Shown here piece after piece: positions 1 to 7,326 of a stretch of 10,806 nt of DNA. Numbering within the stretch: the stretch's first letter is position 1; the number at the start of each line of letters is the position of its first letter. This DNA is from Candidatus Zixiibacteriota bacterium. Lineage in GTDB: Bacteria > Zixibacteria > MSB-5A5 > CAIYYT01. The DNA is taken from the NCBI GenBank assembly GCA_963205155.1, contig CAUJJY010000260.1, positions 1 to 10,806 of the forward strand. The letters are read 5' to 3'. A model generated the notes under the pieces. It was not told the DNA's origin. It ran no database searches and saw nothing but the letters and a program-made list of their open reading frames with translations. The translations under genes were made by a program, and so were the position numbers.

Positions 1-1
1 G

Positions 2-445
2 ATTTCCTCAACGACCCACGGCCGTTCCGGAGTCACGTATTTGACTTTTGTGAATCGAATTCCCATTATCTTTTCGAGCACTCCCGAGGAGACCGGGAAA
101 TACATAGCGCTCATGATGAAACAAGTGGCCTTTGCTTCAACTGCAGAAACCATGTCAAATGACAATGAAGAGACGTCTGATGAGTCGACAGTTGAGATTG
201 ATGCTGAAGTTCAAATGCAGGTACTGTCGGCGATTCCAGGAATAAAAGAAGAGAATGCCAAGGCGTTGATTGCCAAATTTGGTTCCTTGCGCGCTATCGC
301 CGAGGCTGACGAGGCGCAGATCGCCAAAGTCAAAGGTCTCGGCGGCAAGAAGGCCAAAGCCATAACACAGGCTTTCAATGCGTCACTTCTTGAGAGCCAG
401 CCGCGCGTTGAAACAAAGTCTTCCAAGTCATCCGTTGCCCGATAG
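2..445 (+). CDS. ERCC4-type nuclease domain (C-terminal part) with helix-hairpin-helix, 5' partial
   Basis: The frame is open from base 2 to the TAG at 443-445, so the gene starts before the window and only about 147 C-terminal residues are visible. The first 45 or so, including NRIPIIFSSTPEETGKYIA, match the end of an ERCC4 (XPF/Mus81/Hef) nuclease domain, where a hydrophobic strand is followed by a PEET helix. An acidic, Ser/Thr-rich linker follows, then a tandem helix-hairpin-helix with the hairpins IPGIKEENA and GLGGKKAKA, like the (HhH)2 DNA-binding domain of XPF, Hef and RuvA. The tail is basic and Ser-rich. The architecture suggests a structure-specific DNA endonuclease acting on branched or flapped DNA. 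The catalytic GDxxnERKxxxD region would lie upstream and cannot be checked. A TTG at 41 could be read as a start, but it would split the ERCC4 domain, so I treat the gene as truncated by the window. The family assignment is fairly firm; the substrate is inference. Confidence 0.75.
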   Translation: MSSTTHGRSGVTYLTFVNRIPIIFSSTPEETGKYIALMMKQVAFASTAETMSNDNEETSDESTVEIDAEVQMQVLSAIPGIKEENAKALIAKFGSLRAIAEADEAQIAKVKGLGGKKAKAITQAFNASLLESQPRVETKSSKSSVAR

Positions 446-512
446 ACTGTCAAGTAATCTTCGAACCAAGTCTCTCTCTTTCCAATTTTAGGATTGCGCG
501 TATATTGGGATC
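446..512 (+). promoter_or_regulatory. Short intergenic spacer with a TATATT box close to the next start
   Basis: This 67-base gap separates two genes on the same strand. A pyrimidine-rich tract (471-483) is followed by TATATT at 501-506, only six bases before the GTG at 513. If TATATT were a -10 box, the transcript would begin at or near the start codon (leaderless). No convincing -35 lies 16-18 bases upstream. GGGA at 507-510 is too close to the GTG to be a good Shine-Dalgarno site. The downstream gene may instead be read through from the ERCC4 gene. Confidence 0.25.
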
Positions 513-2663
513 GTGACCGATACACCGCTGATCGATAGAATCTTCGTTGCGCTGGCAGTAGTGTTGCCGTTATGCCTCTACCTCCTCACTCTTTGCAGAG
601 GAATCCCGGTCGGTGATGCACCGGAATTGGCATTGGCAGCGGCAAAGCTTCAGATTGCCCATCCACCCGGTTATCCACTGCTGACGATAATTGGCCGCAT
701 TTGGAGCGAAGCCTTGTTCTTTGTGCGCCCGATTGTCGCACTCAATTTGCTTAGCGCTTTGTTTGCAGCCGCAGCCTGCGGAGCGTTCTATCTTCTCACG
801 TCTCGACTTCTTGTGGTGCAGGGAATGATAGGTCGCGTTCTCATGCTGGCCATCGCTGTTACCTTCGCAGCCGGCCGGACACTTTGGTCGACTGCAACGA
901 ATTTTGAGGTATATTCCCTGGCGGCACTGATCACTGTGCTGGTTCTCCTGCTGCTCATTCGATTGATACAAACTGGAGACCGGCGATATTTCTTGCTGGC
1001 GACATACCTGCTGGGACTGTCCTTCTGCAATCATCTTTCTCTGCTCGCTTTGTTGCCGGCTGTGATCATCGCAGCTATCAGCATGCGGTCAATTCTCGGT
1101 AGCCGGTATCTGCTTGCCGGCGTTGGACTGGCAGCAATTCCCGGAACTCTCTACGGTTACCTGATGCTTCGGTCGCGATTTGACTTGGTGATGAGTTGGT
1201 ACAATCCGCAGCGTTGGACCGGTTTCAAGCAGCAAGTGTTTGCGGAAACCTATCAGCGCTTTGTCGCCTCGCCGAATTTTGCCGACGTACTACCATATCT
1301 GCACCGGCTCCGGGATTTGTTTAGCAACGATTTGGTGCTGCCGTTTACATTGCTGGCTCTGGGGGGACTGATTATCCAATGTCGCAGAGATTCTAGAATT
1401 GCTCTGTTGCTCGGCTCTGCAGCCGTAACCAACTGCATACTCAATTTCAATTACACTATTAGCGATATCGCACCTTACTTCTTGCCGACAATCACTGTGC
1501 TATTGATCTGGATGTTCGAATTATTGAATTGGATGATAAGCAAGTCTCGAGCGACGGCAGGAATCGCTGTGACAGTATCAATTGCTGTCGCGGCGACTTC
1601 GATTGTTGGCAACTATGACAGATCTGACCTTTCGACTCGCACTAAGTCCGAAACCTATGCGAAGGATCTGTTCAAAAGTGTCCCGGTGGGAGGAATGCTC
1701 TTCTGCGGAAGCGACAACTCGATGTTCCCGGCGTTGTATCTTCGCTATGTTGAGGACTATCGCAACGACTGCGGTGTGTATGGGCACCTGCCGACAATGA
1801 GCCATCTGCAACGGGAGTTGGGCTACCAATTCGACGGCGCTTGGACGAACTTTCCTGACCTTCTCAAACACGCAGTTAACTCCGGCGCGCGACCAGTTGT
1901 TATGGCGCGCGAGTTGATGAATTTCGACAACAACTTCCCGCGTATTCTGGACAATTTGACAATTCGAGACTTGGTCTATGTTGCCGATTCGAAAATGCAA
2001 CTGCCTTTGCAGGATTATCACACACAAATCGAAGACATTCCCGAATTGTATGATCCTAAGGAAGCACTGATGTATGTCGTCTATCAACTGGCGGCAGCGG
2101 AATCGGCCGAAGACGAGAGCGACGTAAAAAGCGAGCGGTATTACAGCCGTGCGATCAGAATAGTCAACATGATGGGGGAACCGTCACTGTCGAGCGCCTT
2201 GGCCACCTACTTCATTGATCGCAACCAACATCGTTACGCAATCGCGGTGATTGAGCCTGCGCTGGTTTTGTCGACACTGCGACTGAAAGAGCGGCTGCAA
2301 CTGCTCGGCGGACTCGGCACCGCGCAAATGCGGCTGCAAAACACGGCGGGCGCAAGAGCAGTCTTCGAGAAGATGCTGGCTTTGGACGCAGGCAACACTG
2401 AAGCGCAATTTCAGATCATGACATTGGATGCTTCTGTAGCAGTGAATAACGGCAATCTGGCAACCGCAATAGCGGTCTACGAGCGAATGGCACAATTAGC
2501 ACCAGATCAGCACCAGGTCACCATGCAGTTGGCACTACTCCACATTAGAACACGTGACTTCAAGTCAGCCCGGTTGGCTCTGCAGCGCTGCATCGACGCC
2601 GATTATCGTCGCGACGAGGCCAACACTTTGCTTGGGCAATTGGATTCGACAGGACTCAAGTAG
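513..2663 (+). CDS. DUF2723 (TMEM260-like) polytopic membrane protein with C-terminal TPRs
   Basis: A 716-residue protein starting at GTG. Residues about 8-340 carry roughly ten hydrophobic segments, with one more near 348-365, so it is an integral inner-membrane protein. The first extramembrane loop has the DUF2723 hallmark: D35 and E38 in GDAPEL, followed by AHPPGYPL at 49-56. A second conserved acidic site is E132 in TNFEVYS. DUF2723 belongs to the GT-C-like fold group related to TMEM260 and protein O-mannosyltransferases, which take sugars from lipid-linked donors. The acidic loop residues are where that activity would reside. Residues about 370-530 form a soluble domain, and about 545-716 form helical TPR-like repeats (for example AGARAVFEKMLALDAGN and LATAIAVYERMAQLAPD). 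Multi-TM DUF2723 plus TPR is a common layout in Bacteroidetes/Fibrobacteres-type genomes. A role as a glycosyltransferase of surface proteins or polysaccharide is inference. It converges on the MtaB-like gene with a 12-base gap. Confidence 0.8.
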   Translation: MTDTPLIDRIFVALAVVLPLCLYLLTLCRGIPVGDAPELALAAAKLQIAHPPGYPLLTIIGRIWSEALFFVRPIVALNLLSALFAAAACGAFYLLTSRLLVVQGMIGRVLMLAIAVTFAAGRTLWSTATNFEVYSLAALITVLVLLLLIRLIQTGDRRYFLLATYLLGLSFCNHLSLLALLPAVIIAAISMRSILGSRYLLAGVGLAAIPGTLYGYLMLRSRFDLVMSWYNPQRWTGFKQQVFAETYQRFVASPNFADVLPYLHRLRDLFSNDLVLPFTLLALGGLIIQCRRDSRIALLLGSAAVTNCILNFNYTISDIAPYFLPTITVLLIWMFELLNWMISKSRATAGIAVTVSIAVAATSIVGNYDRSDLSTRTKSETYAKDLFKSVPVGGMLFCGSDNSMFPALYLRYVEDYRNDCGVYGHLPTMSHLQRELGYQFDGAWTNFPDLLKHAVNSGARPVVMARELMNFDNNFPRILDNLTIRDLVYVADSKMQLPLQDYHTQIEDIPELYDPKEALMYVVYQLAAAESAEDESDVKSERYYSRAIRIVNMMGEPSLSSALATYFIDRNQHRYAIAVIEPALVLSTLRLKERLQLLGGLGTAQMRLQNTAGARAVFEKMLALDAGNTEAQFQIMTLDASVAVNNGNLATAIAVYERMAQLAPDQHQVTMQLALLHIRTRDFKSARLALQRCIDADYRRDEANTLLGQLDSTGLK

Positions 2664-2675
2664 CCGGTTGCCACA

Positions 2676-3986
2676 CTACGCTACGGAGAGCGTAACGTCC
2701 TTGGTTGGGACGGCAATCAAACGATCATTCTCAAGGCTCGTTAGTTCAACCGAACAGATTTGATTCTGCAGATTCTGTTCGGACTTCAAGTGAACCCGCA
2801 TGTAGTTTTCCGTATACCCGGTCCAATAGCCATCGTCCTGCGTTTCAAAGAGTACATCGGCAGTCGTGCCAAGATGCGTGGCGTAAAATGCACGGCGTTT
2901 GCGCTCGGAAAGCTCAATTAGATTGCGAGTGCGCGCCTTCTTGACTTGATACGGGACTTTGGGTTTCAGATCCCAAGAAGGTGTACCGGGACGATCGGAA
3001 TAGGTGAACACGTGGAAATAGAAAAAGGGCAAATCCGTAAGGACGTCTCGGGTATTCTGGAATTCGGCCTCGCCTTCGGTGGGATAACCGACCATGATAT
3101 CTGTTCCGAGCCCGATGTCGGGAATCAATTTGGCTGACCACTCAATGAACTTCGCGAACGGTTTGATGGTGTGCTTGCGCGACATCGAAGAGAGAATCTT
3201 GTCATCTCCGCTTTGCAGGGGCACGTGCAAGTAGTGGCACAACTTAGCCGACGAAGCCATGTAGCGCACCAATTCAGCGCCGATGGTAGTTGGCTCGATT
3301 GAGCTGATGCGAATGCGTGACAGCCCCTCAATCTGTTCAAGCCGCTCGATGACTTTGAGCAGATTCTTCCCGTCATTCTTGTAAGTGCCGATATTCACAC
3401 CGGTGAGAACGAGTTCGCGGTGTCCGGCGGTAACCAGAGCTTCGGCCTCGCGAATAATGTCGTTGAAATTTCGGCTGCGAGCGCGGCCTCGAACCGTGGG
3501 GATGATGCAGACAGAGCCGAAAGCGTTGCCGCCATCCTGGATTTTCAGGTTAGCTCGTGTATTGAACGTGTACAGGCCGCTGGTGTCAATGGTGAATTCT
3601 TTTTCCGGCAGCTTCGGTGAATGAATGATTTGCGGCGACGCGTTCTTGTTGAGACCATTGAGAAAGTCGCCCACACGCAGCTTGTGCTCATTACCGATGA
3701 TCAGATCGACGCCGCGAATGGCGCTGATGGCATCGATGCCGTTTTGCGCGTAACAGCCGACGACTGCAACAAAGGTCGTAGGATTGACACGCAGCGCCGC
3801 ACGCACCGCTTGTCGGCATTTGGAATCGGCTTGTTCGGTAACAGTGCAAGTGTTAATAACCGTCACATCTGCGGGCTCGCCAAATTCGACGATATCGAAT
3901 CCGCGTGCAGCCAGACTATTGGCGATGATCGCGGTCTCGGCCTGATTGAGCCGGCAACCGAGTGTATGTAGCGATGCCTTGGGCAA
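2676..3986 (-). CDS. mtaB: MtaB-like tRNA methylthiotransferase (MiaB family) with degenerate radical SAM cysteine motif
   Basis: 436 residues, the usual length for MtaB, which makes ms2t6A at position 37 of ANN-decoding tRNAs. Domain order is standard: UPF0004/MTTase domain (1-120), radical SAM barrel (about 140-365), TRAM RNA-binding domain (about 373-432). The MTTase cluster cysteines are all present: C11 (LGCRLNQAE), C47 (INTCTVTEQAD) and C78 (VVGCYAQ). The radical SAM motif should be CxxxCxxC but reads G153-NAF-G157-SV-C160. Both missing cysteines are GGC codons (3528-3530 and 3516-3518), one base from TGC. The flanking IQDG and CIIPTVRGRARSR are intact. A second conserved stretch, usually GFPGETEEEF, reads GYPTEGEAEF (300-309). 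The frame is open throughout, with no stop or frameshift. The start is TTG at 3984-3986, supported by GGAG seven bases upstream; no ATG lies in frame nearby. Family membership is certain. Activity as a radical SAM enzyme is doubtful unless the cluster is held differently. Confidence 0.88.
   Translation of the reverse strand: MPKASLHTLGCRLNQAETAIIANSLAARGFDIVEFGEPADVTVINTCTVTEQADSKCRQAVRAALRVNPTTFVAVVGCYAQNGIDAISAIRGVDLIIGNEHKLRVGDFLNGLNKNASPQIIHSPKLPEKEFTIDTSGLYTFNTRANLKIQDGGNAFGSVCIIPTVRGRARSRNFNDIIREAEALVTAGHRELVLTGVNIGTYKNDGKNLLKVIERLEQIEGLSRIRISSIEPTTIGAELVRYMASSAKLCHYLHVPLQSGDDKILSSMSRKHTIKPFAKFIEWSAKLIPDIGLGTDIMVGYPTEGEAEFQNTRDVLTDLPFFYFHVFTYSDRPGTPSWDLKPKVPYQVKKARTRNLIELSERKRRAFYATHLGTTADVLFETQDDGYWTGYTENYMRVHLKSEQNLQNQICSVELTSLENDRLIAVPTKDVTLSVA
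2677..2694. other. Short inverted repeat between convergent genes
   Basis: TACGCT (2677-2682) and AGCGTA (2689-2694) form a six-base-pair stem with a six-base loop. It lies over the stop codon of the MtaB-like gene and 14 bases after the stop of the DUF2723 gene. No T tract follows in either direction, so it is at best a weak bidirectional end signal. Confidence 0.2.
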
Positions 3987-3993
3987 GTTCCTG

Positions 3994-3997
3994 CTCC
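3994..3997 (-). promoter_or_regulatory. Ribosome binding site fixing a TTG start (MtaB-like)
   Basis: On the minus strand GGAG is followed by seven bases and then TTG at 3984-3986. The encoded N-terminus (PKASLHTLGC) aligns with the start of MtaB proteins, and no in-frame ATG is present nearby, so the rare TTG start is well supported. Confidence 0.65.
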
Positions 3998-4046
3998 AGA
4001 AATGATCCGCTTTGACGCCGAAAAGCCGGCGCCGCTGACAGCCAGC

Positions 4047-4075
4047 AGAATATAGACTTGCGCAGGGAATGTCAA
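4047..4075 (-). promoter_or_regulatory. Sigma70-like promoter for the MtaB-like gene
   Basis: On the minus strand a perfect -35 TTGACA (4070-4075) is followed by TATTCT (4047-4052) at a 17-base spacing, or by the better-matching TATATT (4049-4054) at a 15-base spacing. Transcription would begin near 4040, giving a leader of about 54 bases before the TTG start. It lies in the 107-base gap after the last hydrogenase-operon gene, so the MtaB-like gene can be expressed on its own. The leader holds a GC-rich hairpin (4015-4020 pairing with 4027-4032, loop of six bases) without a U tract. Confidence 0.5.
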
Positions 4076-4093
4076 GCGGGAGACGGGCTGAAC

Positions 4094-4399
4094 TTATGTC
4101 CTGTGAGGTTTGAAGGCAAATTCACGGATAGTCATTGACTCGGGCACGGGATAAACACCGGCGCCGGCGCAAAGCGGACAGGGGCTTTTGTCGGACTGGC
4201 GAATCTCGATCATGCCGGATCCTTTGCAGGCGTAACATTCTTGACCCGAGACTGATTGCCCTTTGCCGAAGCAATACATACAGACGTGGGCATGGTTCGG
4301 TGTCAAGCAGCGGTTGTCAACCCAGCCACGTCCTTGACACTCCGGGCAGGTTTTCGGCGGCCCTTCACTTGACGGTGGTAGGTGCTTCTCGGTTGACAT
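4094..4399 (-). CDS. Small stand-alone DnaJ-type cysteine-rich zinc-finger protein
   Basis: 101 residues with four canonical CxxCxGxG repeats: CPECQGRG (C18/C21), CMYCFGKG (C40/C43), CYACKGSG (C55/C58) and CPLCAGAG (C74/C77). In DnaJ/Hsp40 these four repeats pair to bind two zinc ions and contact unfolded clients. Here there is no J domain, no G/F linker and no substrate-binding C-terminal domain, so it is the zinc-finger module alone. Residues 1-16 are polar and Pro-rich, and 82-101 form a short basic tail. The start chosen is ATG at 4397-4399, because GGAAAGG (4406-4412) is well spaced from it; an ATG two codons upstream (4405) is the alternative. The gene overlaps the end of the hydrogenase protease gene by about 35 bases and is the last gene of the operon. 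A role as a scaffold or chaperone in hydrogenase assembly is inference from position; I know of no named family for it. Confidence 0.75.
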   Translation of the reverse strand: MSTEKHLPPSSEGPPKTCPECQGRGWVDNRCLTPNHAHVCMYCFGKGQSVSGQECYACKGSGMIEIRQSDKSPCPLCAGAGVYPVPESMTIREFAFKPHRT

Positions 4400-4880
4400 A
4401 AACATCCTTTCCGGTTTGCAAATCAAGCCATTGATCGACGCTCTCAAGCGCCGGTTCGATAGCAGCACTCACTTGGCCGGTCATGGACTCGTTCAGAGTC
4501 GTTACATCAGCGACCTCGACAGCTAACACATCAATGTGCTCCGGCATTTGGTATCCGAGCTGGCGCCCTAACTCCAACGCGGTCGGGAGACTCATCTGAT
4601 GGCTGGTGGTGAGATTTCGTGATGGCGTCAGAGTCCCCATCGGGAAGAAGTGCAGAGTACCGGGTGGTACTCCACCTGTCACTATGCTATCAATAAGAAG
4701 GACTTTGTCTCTCCCGTTGAGCAAATCCAAAAGGCCGAATCCGGCGACCGGCGCGAAAATCACCTCTACCTGCTCGCAATCGCGTTGCGTTGTGTTCAGT
4801 ATCCCTGCAATCGTTGGGCCGAATGCGTCATCCGACAAAACTTCGTTGCCAAGACAGAGTATCAAGAATGGCTTCAACAT
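4365..4880 (-). CDS. [NiFe] hydrogenase maturation protease (HyaD/HupD/HybD-type)
   Basis: 171 residues, typical for peptidase family M52, the nickel-dependent endopeptidases that remove the C-terminal tail of the hydrogenase large subunit once Ni is inserted. The N-terminal signature GNEVLSDDAFGP (11-22) is the family's GNxxxxDDxxG motif. The nickel-sensing ligands seen in E. coli HybD (Glu16, Asp62, His93) match E13, D64 (in LLIDSIVTGG) and H94 (in TSHQMSLP). It is a cytoplasmic protein with no signal peptide. Its ATG overlaps the stop of the large subunit gene (ATGTTGA, seven bases), so it is translationally coupled to its substrate, which carries a matching 28-residue tail. The end of this gene overlaps the start of the small zinc-finger gene. 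The call is firm. Confidence 0.92.
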   Translation of the reverse strand: MLKPFLILCLGNEVLSDDAFGPTIAGILNTTQRDCEQVEVIFAPVAGFGLLDLLNGRDKVLLIDSIVTGGVPPGTLHFFPMGTLTPSRNLTTSHQMSLPTALELGRQLGYQMPEHIDVLAVEVADVTTLNESMTGQVSAAIEPALESVDQWLDLQTGKDVYVNREAPTTVK

Positions 4881-6358
4881 TGCCTCTTGGCGACCTCGAT
4901 TACTTCTCCGCTCTCCGCAGAATGAATAATAATCTCAAGCGGCATCTCGCCTGGAAGCGAATGGGTCGCGCAACCAAAACACGGATCGTAAGCACGGAAC
5001 GCCATTTCGATTCGATTAAGAATGCCGTCAGTGATTGTCGTGCCTTTCTTAATCAACCCTTCGGCAGCGCGTTTGATCGACATCGTGATCGGCGCGTTGT
5101 TGTTGGTGGTACCTACGATGAGATTCGCCTCGGTGACGATTCCGTTTTGATCAGTTTTATAGTGATGCGTCAAGGTTCCGCGCGGCGCTTCGACGATGCC
5201 GACACCCTCGCCGACGATACCGGTCGGTGGTTCGAGGATGTGATCGGAATTGATCTCATCATCTTTGGCCTGCTCGAGCGTGGCTTCGCAGGCAAACATC
5301 AACTCAACCACGCGCGCCCAGTGAGTTGCCAACGTTGAGTTGACCGGCGTCTTGCCAGAGCGATCTCCGGTGAGCGTTTCGAAATATCGTTCGTACTCGG
5401 CGTGTGCAAGCGGCGTCGCCATGCCGTCTGCAACATTGAGTCGTGCCAGCGGCGTCGCTTTATAAACGCCGGAGTCCATACCATCGACGAACCCTTTCCA
5501 ACCTACTTTTTTGAGGTAGGGATACTTGAGATAGGAATATGGTTCGACGCGCTCTTCCACATATTGTAGATAATCCTTCGCTTCATACTTGGCATGTTCT
5601 GTGCCGTCGGGGGCCGTGACGCGCACCTTGCCGTCGTAGAAAGTGACATGATTGTTGGCATCGACTAACCCCATGTTGTAGGTTTGGTGGGCGTAGGAAT
5701 CAGAGAGAATCATTTCCAGATAGGCTTTGTTCGCAAGCACTACGTCATTCAATACCTGAATGGTGAACTTGGCGAATTCGACCATTTCTTCGCCGATCTT
5801 GATGATCTCCTGCTGTTCTTCCTTGGTCACGCGCTTGCTCATTCCGCCTGGTATTGCTGTGACCGGGTGCACTTTCTTACCACCGATGATTTCGATGACC
5901 CGCTGACCACGGGCGCGTTGAGCGATGACCTTTTTGCCGGCGTCCAGTCCAACCTTGGCAATCACGCCGAGGATGTTGCGTTCGGCCTTGGGAGCATCGG
6001 GGCCGCAGACGAAGTCTGGTCCGCCCAGGGCATAGAAGTGCGTTGTGTGGTCACCGGCATAGAATGCGTTGTAGACTAACTCGCGCAATTTGCGCGCTGC
6101 CGATGGAATGGTTACGCCATACACCGCGTCGGCGGCTTTGGCAGACGCCATGTGATGCGCGTCGGGGCAGACACCGCAGATACGGGTGGTAATGCGCGCT
6201 AATTCTTCGACCGGCCGGCCCTGGCAGAATTTTTCGAAGCCGCGCAATTCGGGTACCTGAAAGTAGCAGTTGGCTAATTCACCATCGTCGTTGATGAACA
6301 AGTGTATTTTGCCGTGCCCTTCAAGGCGCGTGATCGGATCGATGACAATGCTCTTCAT
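4874..6358 (-). CDS. mvhA: [NiFe] hydrogenase large (catalytic) subunit, group 3c/Mvh-like
   Basis: 494 residues, carrying the NiFe(CN)2CO site that splits or makes H2. The first nickel motif is R59-I-C61-G-V-C64-P-D-A-H68 (RxCGxCxxxH, L1). The second is DPCFGCATH at 458-466 (L2). All four Ni-ligating cysteines (C61, C64, C460, C463) are present, as is the conserved E13 in RLEGHG. A 28-residue tail follows H466 and should be cut after that His by the protease encoded next. Sequence style and partners (MvhD, MvhG, HdrA-like) point to a cytoplasmic group 3 enzyme, closest to the 3c methyl-viologen-reducing type that feeds electrons to an HdrA flavoprotein; the exact subgroup needs a phylogeny. 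The start ATG has GGAGGG seven bases upstream and overlaps the small-subunit stop (ATGA, four bases). Confidence 0.93.
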   Translation of the reverse strand: MKSIVIDPITRLEGHGKIHLFINDDGELANCYFQVPELRGFEKFCQGRPVEELARITTRICGVCPDAHHMASAKAADAVYGVTIPSAARKLRELVYNAFYAGDHTTHFYALGGPDFVCGPDAPKAERNILGVIAKVGLDAGKKVIAQRARGQRVIEIIGGKKVHPVTAIPGGMSKRVTKEEQQEIIKIGEEMVEFAKFTIQVLNDVVLANKAYLEMILSDSYAHQTYNMGLVDANNHVTFYDGKVRVTAPDGTEHAKYEAKDYLQYVEERVEPYSYLKYPYLKKVGWKGFVDGMDSGVYKATPLARLNVADGMATPLAHAEYERYFETLTGDRSGKTPVNSTLATHWARVVELMFACEATLEQAKDDEINSDHILEPPTGIVGEGVGIVEAPRGTLTHHYKTDQNGIVTEANLIVGTTNNNAPITMSIKRAAEGLIKKGTTITDGILNRIEMAFRAYDPCFGCATHSLPGEMPLEIIIHSAESGEVIEVAKRQC

Positions 6359-7326
6359 ACTTGCACCCTCCGAAGCAGAGAACCGGCCATGCTGAAGCGA
6401 TAGAATGTTCCAAGCGGATCGGGAATGGTATTGATGATCTGCTCGATCTCTTCCGGATCAGTAGAGTCGATGACGCTGGCCAATGCCGAAACCATCTTGG
6501 CACCCTGGTCGTTGATGTTTGACGGGAGACCATAACAGCCGCGACACGGCATTCCAGCCTTTACGCATTTGGCTCCACACCCGGAACGAGTTGCCGGCCC
6601 GAGGCAGACAATGCCCTGTTCCATGAGACAAAGATTCGGATCAGTGACCTTGGCAAATGGCCGTGTGAAGGCTTTAATCTTCTTGATATTGCGTTCGCGC
6701 GGGCACTCGTCACAACAGCTCTTATCGGTTGCGCCAAGAACGGTTCCCTTGGGAGGCAGCGGCTTGTTGTTCTGGAGGATGTCGATAACGGCCATAACCG
6801 CATTCACGATTTGATCTGACTGTGGCGGGCAGCCGGGAATGTAATAATCAACCTCTACTACCTGGTCGAGTGAGCGAACCGTGTTCCAGAACTTTGGTAT
6901 TGTGATGGTCCCTTCGGGGACTTGCACTTCCGGCTGGGGCTCGACGCCGCCGCCATTGGCGAGCGAAGGCGACTTGTGATAGACGTAATCGAGAATCGAA
7001 TCTTTGTTGAAGAAGTTCGCCAAGGCAGGTATGCACCCTTCGCCGGCACAGCTTCCGAATGCCACGAGCACCACTGATTTCTGGCGCAGTAGTTCGGCGA
7101 GTTCATAATTCTCGCTTGTCCGTATTGCCCCGTTAAACAGTGTTAGAGTAATTGACTTGTCTTCCATCGCGCGGACATCGTCGTACTTGATATCCATCGC
7201 GCAGGGCCAGAAGACGAGATCAAAGAAATCTACCACGGCGAGAATCTTTTCCTCGATATCGAGAATCGAAATATCACAGCCGCCGCAGGAGGAAGCCCAA
7301 TATATCGCAAGTTTTGGTTTAGACAT
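6355..7326 (-). CDS. mvhG: [NiFe] hydrogenase small subunit, MvhG-like, cytoplasmic
   Basis: 323 residues that relay electrons from the NiFe site through Fe-S clusters. The proximal [4Fe-4S] ligands are visible as C14 and C17 (WASSCGGCD), C93 (GSCAGEGC) and C166 (IPGCPPQ). The C-terminal half has more cysteines for the medial and distal clusters: C204/C205/C208 (KSCCDECP), C233, C241, C250, C254, C261 and C264 (MPCRGCYG). There is no Tat signal (RRxFxK) and no membrane anchor, in keeping with group 3 cytoplasmic enzymes. The start is ATG at 7324-7326, set by a strong AGGAGG at 7336-7341 with a nine-base spacer. An in-frame ATG seven codons upstream would lie before that site and is less likely. 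The start overlaps the MvhD stop by eight bases, and the end overlaps the large subunit start by four. Confidence 0.92.
   Translation of the reverse strand: MSKPKLAIYWASSCGGCDISILDIEEKILAVVDFFDLVFWPCAMDIKYDDVRAMEDKSITLTLFNGAIRTSENYELAELLRQKSVVLVAFGSCAGEGCIPALANFFNKDSILDYVYHKSPSLANGGGVEPQPEVQVPEGTITIPKFWNTVRSLDQVVEVDYYIPGCPPQSDQIVNAVMAVIDILQNNKPLPPKGTVLGATDKSCCDECPRERNIKKIKAFTRPFAKVTDPNLCLMEQGIVCLGPATRSGCGAKCVKAGMPCRGCYGLPSNINDQGAKMVSALASVIDSTDPEEIEQIINTIPDPLGTFYRFSMAGSLLRRVQV

Noticed and set aside
2677..2694. Inverted repeat as a true bidirectional terminator
   Set aside because: No T-rich run on either side and it overlaps a stop codon; listed only as a weak inverted repeat.
4011..4036. 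GC-rich hairpin as a rho-independent terminator of the hydrogenase operon
   Set aside because: The stem is only five to six pairs, no U tract follows, and it lies downstream of the promoter for the next gene, so it is more likely part of that gene's leader.
4400..4468. Upstream extension of the zinc-finger protein by 23 residues
   Set aside because: The extra residues lie within the protease gene, look non-homologous, and the ribosome site GGAAAGG sits immediately before the later ATG codons.
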